Shown here: positions 35,672 to 44,460 of the stretch, one piece after another
Position numbering within the stretch: position 1 is the stretch's first letter
Layout of the letters: each line of letters starts with the position of its first letter
Assembly (NCBI GenBank): GCA_000497835.1
Contig: KI547165.1
Coordinates: 1-63,344, forward strand
Direction of reading: 5' to 3'
DNA from: a gamma proteobacterium L18
Lineage (GTDB): Bacteria > Pseudomonadota > Gammaproteobacteria > Pseudomonadales > Pseudomonadaceae
DNA: 63,344 bases
Position numbers and translations under genes: made by a program
Notes under the pieces: model-generated
The model's input: the letters and a program-made list of their open reading frames with translations, nothing else
Told to the model about the DNA's origin: nothing
Database searches by the model: none

Positions 35672-36064
35672 CGGGTATGGGGGTAGGGGCCTGATGGCCC
35701 CCTATTCCGTAGCAGCGGTCGTCAGGCCGCGTCACGGACGCCGCACATTGGCTGACCCACCGCGCCGCTTGTGACGCCGCCTTCGGCAGCTGCTACGGAG
35801 ATTCTATGGTTGTGGGCAACCTGCACCGGCCCCTCGCGAGCAAGCTTTGCTCCCACAGTGTTGAGCCTCCCACCGTGGTTGGCTCAACACTGTGGGAGCA
35901 AAGCTTGCTCGCGATGCAGACGACGCAGGGTGATAGACACACCGCGGTATCCTTTTCGCGGGTAGAACCCGCTCCCACCACGAACATGCTCTAATTCATC
36001 TGCCGTGTGGCAACCTGCAATCCGCCCAGCCGCCACATCGTCGAGCCCTTCAAGGAACCCGCCC
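35672..36064. repeat. REP region after the receptor gene
   Basis: No gene. Contains a GTAGCAGC unit (35709-35796), an inverted pair of GAGCAAGCTTTGCTCCCACAG (35834-35866 and 35881-35914, arms of about 34 bases) and a single arm of the GGGTAGAACCCGCTCCCAC type near 35957-35978. Such stacking of three families at one site recurs across the window. Confidence 0.8.
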
Positions 36065-37204
36065 ATGCCATACCCCATCGAGAAAAAGCTGGTCGTCGGC
36101 GTGGCCTCCAGCGCGCTGTTCGACCTGGAAGTCTCCGACGACATCTACGAAAACCAGGGTGTGGAGGCGTACCGGCTGCACCAGGAACAGAACATCGACG
36201 TGCCGTTCCCCAAGGGTGTGGCCTTTCCGTTCATTCGTCGTTTCCTCAGCATCAACAAGGCCTTCCCCGAACAACTGCCGGTGGAGGTGGTGCTGCTGTC
36301 GCGCAACTCGCCGGAAACCGGGCTGCGGGTGTTCCGCTCCATCAATCACTATGGCCTGGACATCACCCGCGCGGCGTTCATGTCCGGCCGCTCGCCGTAT
36401 GAATACATCCCCGCGTTCAACGCTTCGTTGTTTCTCAGTGCCCACGAACCGGATGTGCAGCGCGCCATCGATGCCAACTACCCGGCAGGCCTGGTGCTGC
36501 CCTCGCGCATCTATGACGACGAGATCGACACCGAACTGCGCGTGGCCTTCGACTTCGACGGCGTGATCGCCGATGACGAAGCTGAAAGCGTGTACAAGCA
36601 GAACGACGACCTCGATGAGTTCCAGGACTACGAACGCTCCCACCAGGCCATCCCGCACCAGCCAGGGCCCTTGGCCGACCTGTTCCGCAAGCTGTCGCTG
36701 ATCCGCAAGCTGGAGGACGACAAGATCGCCCAGTGTCCCGACTATCAGCGCATTTTGCGCATCGCCATCGTGACGGCCCGCAATGCGCCGTCCCATGAGC
36801 GGGTAGTCACCACCCTGAAGAACTGGGGTGTCTCGCCCGACGAGTCGTTTTTCCTCGGCGGGATGGAGAAGGCCAGGGTGCTGTCGATTCTCAAGCCGCA
36901 CATGTTCTTTGATGACCAGCGCAGCCACTTGCAGTCGCCGGCGGGGAACCTGCCGATGGTGCATGTGCCGTTTGGGGTGGCGAACAGGGCGGTGGTGGTC
37001 GCCAATCCGGACCAGGGGCTGGAAAACGCGTCGTCTGCATCGCGACTAAAGTCGGCTCCTACGCCGCCCGTGGTAGGAGCCGGCCTTGGCCGCGATGCGG
37101 ACAACGCCGATCGACGTTGGGGTGATACCGCCGCGCCCGGAAGTGTCATACTTCGCCCCCACGCAATAAATGAGGCCAGGCGCTGCACCGCGCCCTGGCC
37201 ATGA
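36065..37204 (+). CDS. 5'-nucleotidase (cytosolic type) with REPIN-encoded tail
   Basis: 379 residues from ATG 36065. It reads as the 5-nucleotidase family (PF06189 type): KKLVVGVASSALFDLEVSDD, PFPKGVAFPFIRRFLSIN, VEVVLLSRNSPETGLRVF, then HAD-like aspartates in RVAFDFDGVIADDEAE and IAIVTARNAPSHERVV; MFFDDQRSHL completes the site. Family enzymes remove phosphate from nucleoside monophosphates. From about residue 321 (base 37026) the frame passes through a complete GTAGGAGCC REPIN (SASRLKSAPTPPVVGAGLG) and continues to residue 379, so the native end was replaced. The 3' neighbour, a helicase, starts 6 bases later. Confidence 0.85.
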   Translation: MPYPIEKKLVVGVASSALFDLEVSDDIYENQGVEAYRLHQEQNIDVPFPKGVAFPFIRRFLSINKAFPEQLPVEVVLLSRNSPETGLRVFRSINHYGLDITRAAFMSGRSPYEYIPAFNASLFLSAHEPDVQRAIDANYPAGLVLPSRIYDDEIDTELRVAFDFDGVIADDEAESVYKQNDDLDEFQDYERSHQAIPHQPGPLADLFRKLSLIRKLEDDKIAQCPDYQRILRIAIVTARNAPSHERVVTTLKNWGVSPDESFFLGGMEKARVLSILKPHMFFDDQRSHLQSPAGNLPMVHVPFGVANRAVVVANPDQGLENASSASRLKSAPTPPVVGAGLGRDADNADRRWGDTAAPGSVILRPHAINEARRCTAPWP

Positions 37205-37210
37205 GACCCC

Positions 37211-39163
37211 ATGCACCCCGAACACGTTGATCTATCCAGCCCTCTTTTCCTGCCCGTCACCCAGGAAACCTGCGCCAGCCTGTTGGCCGACGACGGCGCG
37301 GCCGCGCTCGCCAGCCTCAGCGACCCGGAGCTGGCCGCCGTGCTGGTGATCCAGAACCTGGCCCAGGCCACGGAGAAGGACCTCAACGCCGCCGGCGCCG
37401 AAAAGGTGCTGGCCAAGCTGATCGGCTGGGCCGTCAAGGCACGGCCCCCGGCGGGCCTGCTGTCCGAAGCGCAGCGGCTGTTCGACCAGGGCAAGCTGTA
37501 CTACGGCCTCGAAGCCATCAAGCAGTTGAATCTGCGCTTTCTGGAAGCCGAGGAGGTGGCGGCGCAGTCGTACCTGCTGCCGGGCGGGGAATGGGACAAC
37601 ACCTTCAACGTGCGTCACCACCAGCACAACGATCCCTACCGCGAGCACGTGGTCACGCCCCGGCATCGGGAGCGTTGGCTGAGCGATGCCCAGGACAAAC
37701 TGGTGCGCACCTTCCGCGCCAACCTGGATGAAGACCTGCACGTGCAGGGCTATGCCGGTGTGGGCAAGAGCCATTTGCTGGGCGCGCTGCTCGAGTACCT
37801 GCGTCCCGAGACCACCCTGGTGCTGGCGCGCACCAAAAGCAAACTCGAGGTGCTGCGCCAGCGCATGGGCGGCGAGCGCGACAAAAGGGCAGGCTCCACG
37901 TTTGAGGCCTTCGCCTACGCGCTGCTCAAACGCTCCCGGTTTGTGCCCTCGGGCAAACCGGTCAGGTTGCCCACCCGGCAAGCGGTGGCCATGGAACTCA
38001 ATATCCTGGGCTTTCGCAGCTACGATGCCCAGGCCACCCTCAGCGTATGCCTCAAGGTGCTGGAGCGCTATTGCAGCTCACGTGACTACAGCCTGAGCGC
38101 TGCCCATTTGCCGCACTTCCAACAAGCCTTGTCGCCCTTGGACGCCAAGGTGCTGCTCGAGTATTCCAGCCGCCTGTGGACCTACTTGGACGCGACGCCG
38201 GCGTGGGCCGGGCAGGGCGACTTCGCCACGCTGATGATGCTCAAACGCGCCAGCCTGGCCGGCTGCGTGGTGCCCGCGCGGTTCAGCCACGTGCTGATCG
38301 ACGAAAGCCAGGACATCCCCGCCTCGCTGCTGCAGATCATCGAGCGCGGCAAACAGGTGCTGCTCACCCTGGGCGACGAATACCAGCAGGTCAAGGGCGC
38401 CACCGTGCAGCGCACCCGCGAGGTGCGCCGCAGCGACATCAGCTATTCGGTACGCTCGGGCCGCAACGTGGAGCGCCTGGTCAACCCGCTGATTTCCCGC
38501 CACTCGGCCAAGAGCAAGGTGTACTTCGAAGGCGCCCGCAACGCCGATGTCGGCGTGGAGCACTACCCGCAAGGCTTTGTGCCGCCCGAAGGCTGCGTGG
38601 TGTTGACGGCCTCGCGCTGGGACACCATGAAGTGGCTGATGCAGCTCCACGACGCCCATTGCGCGTTCAGCTTCCCGAGCAAGGCCGCGCAGGACGATCT
38701 GCAGCATTTCATGACCACGGCCATTGCCCTGTTCAAACCCGGTTATTACAGCCTGGAAAGCGACAAGGGCGGCCACGCCGACTTCGACGAACTGCTCGAC
38801 TGGCGCCAGGTGCGCGAGGCCAATCAGTACGATGAGTCGTTCCTGTGGGTGGAGGAGGCGTTGGCAAAGGGGTTCAACGTTGCCGACATCACCCGCCTGA
38901 ACCGCTTGCAGGCACTGCCGGGCAGCAGCTGCATGCTGATGATGGCGCAGGATGCCGGCGGCATGGAATTCGACCGTGTACTGCTGACGCCCGAACTGCT
39001 GACCACGGTGCAGTTCAAGGACGCCTACGCCTTCGATGAGCGCATCTGCGCGGTGTATATCGCCATTTCCCGGGCGCGGCAGCAGTTGTTTATTCCCTAT
39101 GATGTAGTGGAGTGGATCGATTACCACAAGGCGCAGAAATTCCGCGAGTTTCATGGGTATTGA
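37211..39163 (+). CDS. UvrD/Rep-like superfamily I helicase-type ATPase
   Basis: 650 residues. Walker A GYAGVGKSHLLGALLEYL near residue 180, Walker B VLIDESQDIPASLLQIIE near 362, motif III GDEYQQVKGAT, and a C-terminal VYIAISRARQQLFIPYDVV (motif VI, UvrD_C type). The first 170 residues are a helical non-helicase region. The length and layout suggest a stand-alone DNA helicase or helicase-like NTPase rather than UvrD itself. Its function is unknown; position immediately after the 5'-nucleotidase could link it to nucleotide or DNA stress. The start follows GACCCC without a strong ribosome site. Confidence 0.78.
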   Translation: MHPEHVDLSSPLFLPVTQETCASLLADDGAAALASLSDPELAAVLVIQNLAQATEKDLNAAGAEKVLAKLIGWAVKARPPAGLLSEAQRLFDQGKLYYGLEAIKQLNLRFLEAEEVAAQSYLLPGGEWDNTFNVRHHQHNDPYREHVVTPRHRERWLSDAQDKLVRTFRANLDEDLHVQGYAGVGKSHLLGALLEYLRPETTLVLARTKSKLEVLRQRMGGERDKRAGSTFEAFAYALLKRSRFVPSGKPVRLPTRQAVAMELNILGFRSYDAQATLSVCLKVLERYCSSRDYSLSAAHLPHFQQALSPLDAKVLLEYSSRLWTYLDATPAWAGQGDFATLMMLKRASLAGCVVPARFSHVLIDESQDIPASLLQIIERGKQVLLTLGDEYQQVKGATVQRTREVRRSDISYSVRSGRNVERLVNPLISRHSAKSKVYFEGARNADVGVEHYPQGFVPPEGCVVLTASRWDTMKWLMQLHDAHCAFSFPSKAAQDDLQHFMTTAIALFKPGYYSLESDKGGHADFDELLDWRQVREANQYDESFLWVEEALAKGFNVADITRLNRLQALPGSSCMLMMAQDAGGMEFDRVLLTPELLTTVQFKDAYAFDERICAVYIAISRARQQLFIPYDVVEWIDYHKAQKFREFHGY

Positions 39164-39177
39164 ACGGAGCAATGATC

Positions 39178-39408
39178 ATGGAATATGACGACAAGTTGAT
39201 TGAAGAAGCGGTGTTGGCGTTGTTGGCGGCCTTCAGTAGTTCTGGAGGAAATGCCTGGAAAGGCTTTGATTTTACGGTCATGAACCGGTTGCACGAGCAA
39301 GGCTTCATCCAGAATCCAGTGAACAAGAACAAATCGGTGTGGCTGACGGACGAGGGACTGCAGCACGGTAGGCAGATAGCGGACCGGTTGTTTGGCAAAA
39401 AGCCCTGA
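39178..39408 (+). CDS. DUF6429 family small protein
   Basis: 76 residues from ATG 39178, with GGAG 8 nt upstream (ATG 39172 is too close). The layout MEYDDKLIEEAVLALLAAFSSS, then GNAWKGFDFTVMNRLHEQGFI and NKSVWLTDEGLQHGRQIADRLF is the DUF6429 pattern, a winged-helix-like small protein of unknown role. It follows the helicase by 14 nt and is likely co-transcribed with it. Confidence 0.82.
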   Translation: MEYDDKLIEEAVLALLAAFSSSGGNAWKGFDFTVMNRLHEQGFIQNPVNKNKSVWLTDEGLQHGRQIADRLFGKKP

Positions 39409-39687
39409 ATAGCCTGAGCACTTCCAGCCGTACTTCTGTAGCAGCTGCCGCAGGACCGCGTCGCCTGCATCGCGGCCAAGGCCGGCTCCTACCCCGGTCG
39501 GTGTAGGAGCCGACTTTAGTCGCAATGCAGACGACGCGATTTCAAGACAGTTGCAGCTACAGGACCGCGTTGCCCGCATCGCGGCCAAGGCCGGCTCCTA
39601 CCCCGGTCGGTGTAGGAGCCGACTTTAGTCGCGATGCAGGCGACGCTATTTCCAGACAGTTGGGTTCGCCGGCGAGCCAGACCTGGC
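39409..39687. repeat. Two tandem GTAGGAGCC REPINs
   Basis: Complete REPINs at 39457-39539 and 39566-39647, in direct orientation 109 bases apart, with the spacer TTGCAGCTACAGGACCGCGT in between. The pair is probably a duplication of one unit. No gene. Confidence 0.8.
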
Positions 39688-40311
39688 TCACGGCAGGCCG
39701 TTGCTACCATGCAGGCGGTAACCGGCCCGCTCGTTCAGCCGCGCGTAATAGTCCTTCACGGCCGGCAAGTGGGGATGCTCCAGTGGCGTCTGGAACCAGC
39801 GGTTGACGGAAAGGCCGACAGGGATGTCCGCCAGCGTAAACACGGTGCCGGCCACGTAGGCGCCCGTTGCGATCAGCTGTCGCTCCAGAATCTGCATGTA
39901 GCGCCCCCATTCCGCGCACCCGGCGGCCAGGGCGTCGGGGTCCTGATGGGCAGGCGACTGCCGGACCAACGACATGAACGCGTAGCTCCACGAGCGGTTG
40001 AGGTCCGAGGCCTGCCAATCGATCCACTGGTCGACGCGGGCCCTTGGCTTCGCTGCTGTTGGGTAGAGGGCCCAGGCTTCGTGCCGGGTGGCCAGGTAGC
40101 GAATGATGGTGTTGGACTCCCACAGCGTGAAGTCGCCGTCCTGGATGACCGGGACCATGGCATTGGGGTTCAGCGTCAGGAATTCAGGGGCGCTGGTGGG
40201 CTTGAAGCCCGAGCCCCAGTCTTCACGCTCGAACGGGATATCAAGTTCGGCGCAGGTCCACAGCACCTTCCGTACGTTGATCGAAGAGGCCCTACCCAAA
40301 ATTCGCAACAT
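39688..40311 (-). CDS. Glutathione S-transferase
   Basis: 207 residues from ATG 40311; the upstream 16 codons are not GST-like. N-terminal thioredoxin fold: [31 protein letters not shown] with catalytic Ser region SSINVRK, then [32 protein letters not shown]-terminal helical domain: [22 protein letters not shown], ending [10 protein letters not shown]. It detoxifies electrophiles with glutathione; substrate unknown. Monocistronic between REPINs and a short plus-strand gene. Confidence 0.9.
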   Translation of the reverse strand: MLRILGRASSINVRKVLWTCAELDIPFEREDWGSGFKPTSAPEFLTLNPNAMVPVIQDGDFTLWESNTIIRYLATRHEAWALYPTAAKPRARVDQWIDWQASDLNRSWSYAFMSLVRQSPAHQDPDALAAGCAEWGRYMQILERQLIATGAYVAGTVFTLADIPVGLSVNRWFQTPLEHPHLPAVKDYYARLNERAGYRLHGSNGLP

Positions 40312-40474
40312 CGCTTCATCCTTGTGTGGCAGTTCATAAAAGTCGCAGCCCGCTTGCATTAAACAGCGCGGCTAGCCCCAGGTCCATCCGTCGGCGCGCG
40401 GGCACTTGCAGCGGCGCAGCCCCCTCCCACGTAATAGGCGCAGATACCCTGCGCGCCAGAGGGGAGTCATCGCT

Positions 40475-40714
40475 ATGGTAAACACGATCGATGGACCAGA
40501 AGCAGCGTATCCAGGCCCGGATGACAAAACGCCGGATACGGGTGAAGACCATGATTCAGGGCTTGAACAGACTGATTCCGAGCCCAAGCAGAACACCGGT
40601 GAGCGCCCGGTAGACTGGAACCCGCCGCCTGGTAATCCAGGTTCTGACCAGGACGCCCAGGTGGATAGGGAAAAAGGCGGCGCAAAAACCGACAGCCTGA
40701 TCGACGCCGAATAG
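40475..40714 (+). CDS. Small acidic, probably disordered protein
   Basis: 79 residues from ATG 40475. Almost entirely charged and polar: GPDDKTPDTGEDHDSGLEQ, ERPVDWNPPPGNPGSDQD, REKGGAKTDSLIDAE. No hydrophobic core, so it is probably unfolded alone. There is no family assignment. The stop TAG is the last base triplet before a REPIN at 40715. A real gene is plausible because of its consistent composition, but the evidence is thin. Confidence 0.45.
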   Translation: MVNTIDGPEAAYPGPDDKTPDTGEDHDSGLEQTDSEPKQNTGERPVDWNPPPGNPGSDQDAQVDREKGGAKTDSLIDAE

Positions 40715-40808
40715 GCGTCGTGTCCATCGCGACCAAGGTCGGCTCCTACCCCATCCGTGGTAGGAGCCGGCCTTGGCCGCGATGCAGGCGACGCGGGCCA
40801 GGATGAAG

Positions 40809-41594
40809 CTACGTCGTCGGCCGGGCATGATCTGTGGGGTTGAGAAAATCGCGAATTGCCTGCGCCGTTAGCTCAGCGCTGGTCACCATGAACAGATGCC
40901 CTTCACCCTGTAGCACCCGCAGCTCGGCACGCCGAATGCTGCGGCGCAGAATGTGCCCGTTATACGGCAGCACCAAGGTGTCGCGCTCACCGGTCAGAAT
41001 CAGCGTGGGCTGGCGCAGGCGCCACAAGCGCAGTAGGCTGGTCCAACCCACCAGCGCGGCCAGCTGGTGCAGGTAGGCACGCGGGTCACCCGTGAGCATG
41101 CCGTTGCCCACCCCAAAGCGCAGCAGTGACTGGATCGAGTCGGGTGAGCCTTCGCGCTTGCGCCGCTTGGCGCTGCTGCCGCCACCAAAAAAGCCGACAA
41201 TGTCCGCAGGCTTTACCCACATCGCCGGCCCGGTCGAGGTGGCCGCCAGTATCAGGCGCCGCACCCGGAGGGGATGGCGTAGGGCGAGCTCTTGCGCCAA
41301 CGTGCCGCCCCAGCTCACGCCGAACACATCGATCTGGTCGATTGCCAACTGCGTGAGCAGGTCGGCGATCAGGTCGGCATGGGCGGGCAGGCGCATCGGC
41401 CAGCGGGGCGTCTGTGATGCGCCGACGCCGGGCACGTCCAGGGTGATGGTCTGGTAGTCCGGCAGTTCATCGCGCAAGGGATTGAACGCCGGAATCAAGC
41501 CACCCAGGCCATTGAGCAACAACAGCGGCGAGCCCTGGCCGCGGATTGAGACGTTCAATTGCACGCCGTTGACGGTCAGTGTGTGGGTTGTCAT
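40809..41594 (-). CDS. Alpha/beta hydrolase resembling PHA depolymerase
   Basis: 261 residues from ATG 41594. LLLLNGLGGLIPAFNPL, YQTITLDVPGVGASQTPRWPM, elbow DVFGVSWGGTLAQELA, RRLILAATSTGPAM, then GWTSLLRLWRLRQPTLILTGERDTLV and a final GEGHLFMVTS. These match intracellular medium-chain PHA depolymerases (PhaZ) of Pseudomonas in order and wording, though the true phaZ sits in a phaC operon, absent here. It is perhaps a paralogue acting on lipophilic esters or polyester. Catalytic Ser, Asp and His are all in place. Confidence 0.82.
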   Translation of the reverse strand: MTTHTLTVNGVQLNVSIRGQGSPLLLLNGLGGLIPAFNPLRDELPDYQTITLDVPGVGASQTPRWPMRLPAHADLIADLLTQLAIDQIDVFGVSWGGTLAQELALRHPLRVRRLILAATSTGPAMWVKPADIVGFFGGGSSAKRRKREGSPDSIQSLLRFGVGNGMLTGDPRAYLHQLAALVGWTSLLRLWRLRQPTLILTGERDTLVLPYNGHILRRSIRRAELRVLQGEGHLFMVTSAELTAQAIRDFLNPTDHARPTT

Positions 41595-41734
41595 GGTCCA
41601 ATTACCCCGAATGCCCTTGAATGACCGCTCCACCCCACAGCGTAGCCGCTGCGCAAGGGACAGTAGAAAAAGCTGCCGCAGCGGCAGCGGTTCAACTAGC
41701 ATGGCCACCCCAATATATTCAGCCTCAGCGTCCC

Positions 41735-42499
41735 ATGACTGCCTTCTACCTCAAGTTATGCATCACCCCCATGCTTATGCTCGGCATCTCCCTGGCCGGC
41801 AACCGCTGGGGCACCCGCCTGGCCGGGCTGCTCTCCGGCCTGCCCGTCACCTCGGCCCTGGTGATGCTGTTTCTCAGCCTCGAACAGGGCCCGGGCTTTG
41901 CACTGGGGGCAGTGCCTGGCGCCCTGGCAGGGTTGACGGCGGTGCAGGCGACGTACCTGTTCTACGTGATGGTGACGCCACGGGTGGGCGTGCCGGTCGG
42001 TTGCATCAGCTCGCTGGTGGTTTACGGCGCGACGGCGTTGTTGGTGAGCCAGGCCTGCAGCTTGGCGCTGTCGATCCTCATGACGTTGCTACTGCTGACC
42101 TCGATCATCGTCGTGACCGCGAAGTACTCACGGGCCACGGCAGCACCCTTGGTGCAGGTGCCACGCTGGGTCATCCCCATGCGCATGGTCACCGCCACCC
42201 TGCTGTTGCTGGCCATCACCGCCAGCGCCCAGTGGCTGGGGCCTGTTGCCAGCGGCATGCTGGCGCCGATCCCGGTCATTGCCTGGCCGTTGGCGGTGTT
42301 CGCCCATGTTCAGGGTGGGGCGCAGGAGATGGGCCGTATCGTGCGCGGCAACGCCATTGGCGCCGCCGGGGTGCTGGGGTTCTACCTGGCGTTGAAGCTG
42401 TCGATGGTGCAGTGGGGGGTATTGCCCGCCATCACCGCGGCCGTGGTGCTGGCGGTCGTTGTGACCTTTACCCTGGCGAAGGCACTGGACCGACGCTGA
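41735..42499 (+). CDS. Integral membrane protein of unknown function
   Basis: 254 residues, about eight hydrophobic helices: MTAFYLKLCITPMLMLGISLA, GLLSGLPVTSALVMLFLSLE, YGATALLVSQACSLALSILM, then VIAWPLAVFAHVQGGAQEMG. No transporter signature is recognised. ATG 41735 is preferred because the upstream frame lies in alanine-rich leader-like sequence. It is divergent from the hydrolase gene and followed by a hairpin at 42504-42534. Confidence 0.7.
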   Translation: MTAFYLKLCITPMLMLGISLAGNRWGTRLAGLLSGLPVTSALVMLFLSLEQGPGFALGAVPGALAGLTAVQATYLFYVMVTPRVGVPVGCISSLVVYGATALLVSQACSLALSILMTLLLLTSIIVVTAKYSRATAAPLVQVPRWVIPMRMVTATLLLLAITASAQWLGPVASGMLAPIPVIAWPLAVFAHVQGGAQEMGRIVRGNAIGAAGVLGFYLALKLSMVQWGVLPAITAAVVLAVVVTFTLAKALDRR

Positions 42500-42503
42500 C
42501 CAT

Positions 42504-42534
42504 CTGTAGCCGCAGCCTTCGGCAGCGGCTACAG
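42504..42534. terminator. Bidirectional terminator-like hairpin
   Basis: CTGTAGCCGC (42504-42513) and GCGGCTACAG (42525-42534) pair perfectly around AGCCTTCGGCA. It lies exactly between the convergent membrane-protein and aldo/keto reductase genes. It is also a short member of the GTAGC-type REP family, so it may be a REP acting as terminator. Confidence 0.6.
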
Positions 42535-42541
42535 GGTGGGC

Positions 42542-43378
42542 TTACATCCCCATTTCAATCGTCTGCGGGTCCGGCCCCAGTCGCCCGGTTTGCTGGATCT
42601 CGGCAATCGCCGCCAGCTCCTGCGCGCTGAGTTCAAAATCAAACACATCGATATTCGCCGCAATGCGCTGAGCATTCGACGAGCGCGGAATCACCACATG
42701 CCCATTCTGCACGTGCCAGCGCAGGATCACATGGGCCGCGGTCTTGCCGTGGCGCTGGGCGATCTCGGTGAACAGCGGCAGCTTCAGCAAGTCTCCGCCC
42801 TGGCCCAGCGGGCTCCAGGATTCGGTGACGATGCCTTTGTCGCGGCACCACTGGCTCAGTTCGGCCTGATGGAAGTCAGGATGGATTTCGATCTGGTTCA
42901 CCGCCGGCACCACGCCGGTGTCCTCGATGATGTGGGTCAGGTGGTCGGCGTTGAAGTTGGAAACGCCAATGGAGCGCACCCGGCCTTCTTCCTGCAGGCG
43001 CACCAGGGCTTTCCAGGTATCGCGGTACAGGCCTTTTTTCGGGATGGCCCAGTGGATCAGGTACAGGTCCAGGGTCTCCAGGCCCAGGCGTTGCAGGCTG
43101 GCGTCGAAGGCGTGCAGGGTGCTGTCGAAGCCCTGATCGGCGTTCCACAATTTGGTGGTGATGAAGATCTGCTCACGGGGCAGGTCGCTATCGGCGACCG
43201 CGCGGCCGACGCCGGCTTCGTTGCCGTAGATCATCGCCGTGTCGATATGGCGATAGCCGGCGGCCAGGGCGGCCTTGGAGGACTCATAGGCCTGTGCGTC
43301 ATCCAGCTGCCAGACGCCCAGGCCCAGTTGCGGGATCTGTGCGCCGTCGTTGAGGGTGATCAGTGGGGCAGTGGGCAT
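42542..43378 (-). CDS. Aldo/keto reductase
   Basis: 278 residues. AKR barrel signatures: LNDGAQIPQLGLGVWQLDD, AALAAGYRHIDTAMIYGNE (Asp and Tyr of the catalytic tetrad), ITTKLWNADQGFD (Lys), LDLYLIHWAIP (His), IGVSNFNADHL and the NADPH-binding VVIPRSSNAQRIAANI. It resembles 2,5-diketo-D-gluconate reductase-type enzymes (AKR5). It reduces aldehydes and ketones with NADPH; the substrate is not determined. Start ATG 43378 follows GGAG. Confidence 0.9.
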   Translation of the reverse strand: MPTAPLITLNDGAQIPQLGLGVWQLDDAQAYESSKAALAAGYRHIDTAMIYGNEAGVGRAVADSDLPREQIFITTKLWNADQGFDSTLHAFDASLQRLGLETLDLYLIHWAIPKKGLYRDTWKALVRLQEEGRVRSIGVSNFNADHLTHIIEDTGVVPAVNQIEIHPDFHQAELSQWCRDKGIVTESWSPLGQGGDLLKLPLFTEIAQRHGKTAAHVILRWHVQNGHVVIPRSSNAQRIAANIDVFDFELSAQELAAIAEIQQTGRLGPDPQTIEMGM

Positions 43379-43447
43379 GTGGAACTCCTGAAGGGGATTG
43401 AATGAATCGTCTCTAGGCTTTGAGGGGCTGAAGCCAGGAAAATTGCA

Positions 43448-43822
43448 TTAAATCTGCTGCGGGCCGAGCTGGGCAATGAGCTCATCCGACGGCATCACCT
43501 GGGCATACTCGCCGTCCAGAATCGCCAGCGTCAGCTCATGCACCGTGGCGGCGTCCCAGGCTTTGCCATTGGCGGCAACCACCGGCACCGCAGTGGTGGT
43601 GTCCGAGGGCAGAATGATGCTGTACCCCAAGGCCTTGCCCGCTCGCACCGTAGCGTCGATGCTGTTGTGAACGACCACGCCGGTGAGCACGAACTGCTTC
43701 ACCTGCATGCGCTTGAGCGTGGCATCCAGTTCGGTGCCGATCGAGGATGATGAGTGCCACGGGCGCGCTGTGAGCCTGCAATACAGCGCGGCGGGTGAGG
43801 GGGCGGGTGTCATGTCGGTCAT
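43448..43822 (-). pseudogene. Truncated isochorismatase-like hydrolase
   Basis: Only the C-terminal half of an isochorismatase-fold cysteine hydrolase remains: SIGTELDATLKRMQVKQFVLTGV, VVHNSIDATVRAGKALGY, SIILPSDTTTAVPV and ATVHELTLAILDGEYAQVM. The N-terminal Asp and Lys regions are absent, and the first 25 residues are not family sequence. Asn stands where the nucleophilic Cys usually is (HNSIDAT), though some members are like that. The break lies 9 bases from a GTAGCAGC-type repeat (43831-43918), suggesting the repeat marks the deletion end. Confidence 0.65.
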
Positions 43823-43830
43823 CGCACGCT

Positions 43831-43918
43831 GTAGCAGCGGCCACGAGGCCGCGTCACAGGCGCTGCGCAGTACCTGGCACTACGCGTGGGCCGTGACGCA
43901 GCCTTCGGCAGCCGCTAC
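43831..43918. repeat. GTAGCAGC-type REP unit
   Basis: GTAGCAGCGG at 43831 and CGGCAGCCGCTAC ending at 43918 bracket the unit, with GCGTCACAGGCGCTGCGCAG and GTGACGCAGCCTTCGGCAG inside. The same family occurs at 59-138, 10628-10714, 35709-35796 and 57923-58010. Confidence 0.8.
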
Positions 43919-44202
43919 ACCGGTTCCCAGATAACGGCGGCTTCGGCGCGCTTCATCAGCTTCGCCTTGGCGATGGAACTCCAGCCCGCCTGCTGCGGGC
44001 TCAGCTGCGGAAACGCCGACACCGCGTGGCTGATGGTCTCTTCGATGACCGCGCCCATGGCCTTGCCAACGGCCCGCTTCACCTCGGCGTGCTGCGCTTC
44101 AGGCAGCAGCGCCAGGGTGTCCGCCAAGGCGGCATCCAGCGCCGCCAGGGCGTCGATGCCGCCATCGCGCAACGCCCTTGCCGAATCTATTGTCAGCTCC
44201 AT
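43915..44202 (-). CDS. Small helical hypothetical protein
   Basis: 95 residues from ATG 44202. Alanine- and leucine-rich helices: LTIDSARALRDGGIDALAALD, LADTLALLPEAQHAEVKRAV, then AMGAVIEETISHAVSAFP and AKAKLMKRAEAAVIWEPV. No family recognised. The stop is within the outer bases of the GTAGCAGC unit (43831-43918). Codon usage is host-like, so it is probably expressed. Confidence 0.5.
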   Translation of the reverse strand: MELTIDSARALRDGGIDALAALDAALADTLALLPEAQHAEVKRAVGKAMGAVIEETISHAVSAFPQLSPQQAGWSSIAKAKLMKRAEAAVIWEPV

Positions 44203-44310
44203 GACTGCACTCCAAACAGTAGGCGACCAGTCTATCAATGCCCGGCAAAGCCTTCCATCAGCTTGTCATGCTGCGGCGGTACTGTTTTCGCCAGACAAGG
44301 AGAGCCCTCG

Positions 44311-44460
44311 ATGCAACTACCCACGCTGACCACCCCACGGCTGTACCTCACACCGTTGTCCACCGAGCAGGCCGCGCGTCTGGCCGAACTGGGCGACGAC
44401 CCGATGGTGCGGGCCTATACCGCCAATACCCCGCACGGACGGCGTAGGAGCCGACTGTAG
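44311..44460 (+). pseudogene. GNAT acetyltransferase cut off by a REP insertion
   Basis: The first 42 codons are a typical RimJ-type GNAT start: QLPTLTTPRLYLTPLSTEQAARLAELGDDP, preceded by AAGGAG and a good ATG. From 44438 the frame enters a GTAGGAGCC palindrome, giving GRRRSRL and a TAG contained in the repeat. The acetyl-CoA binding core is missing, so the gene is inactive. Its loss and the altered end of the AraC gene from the other side share one repeat. Confidence 0.7.
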
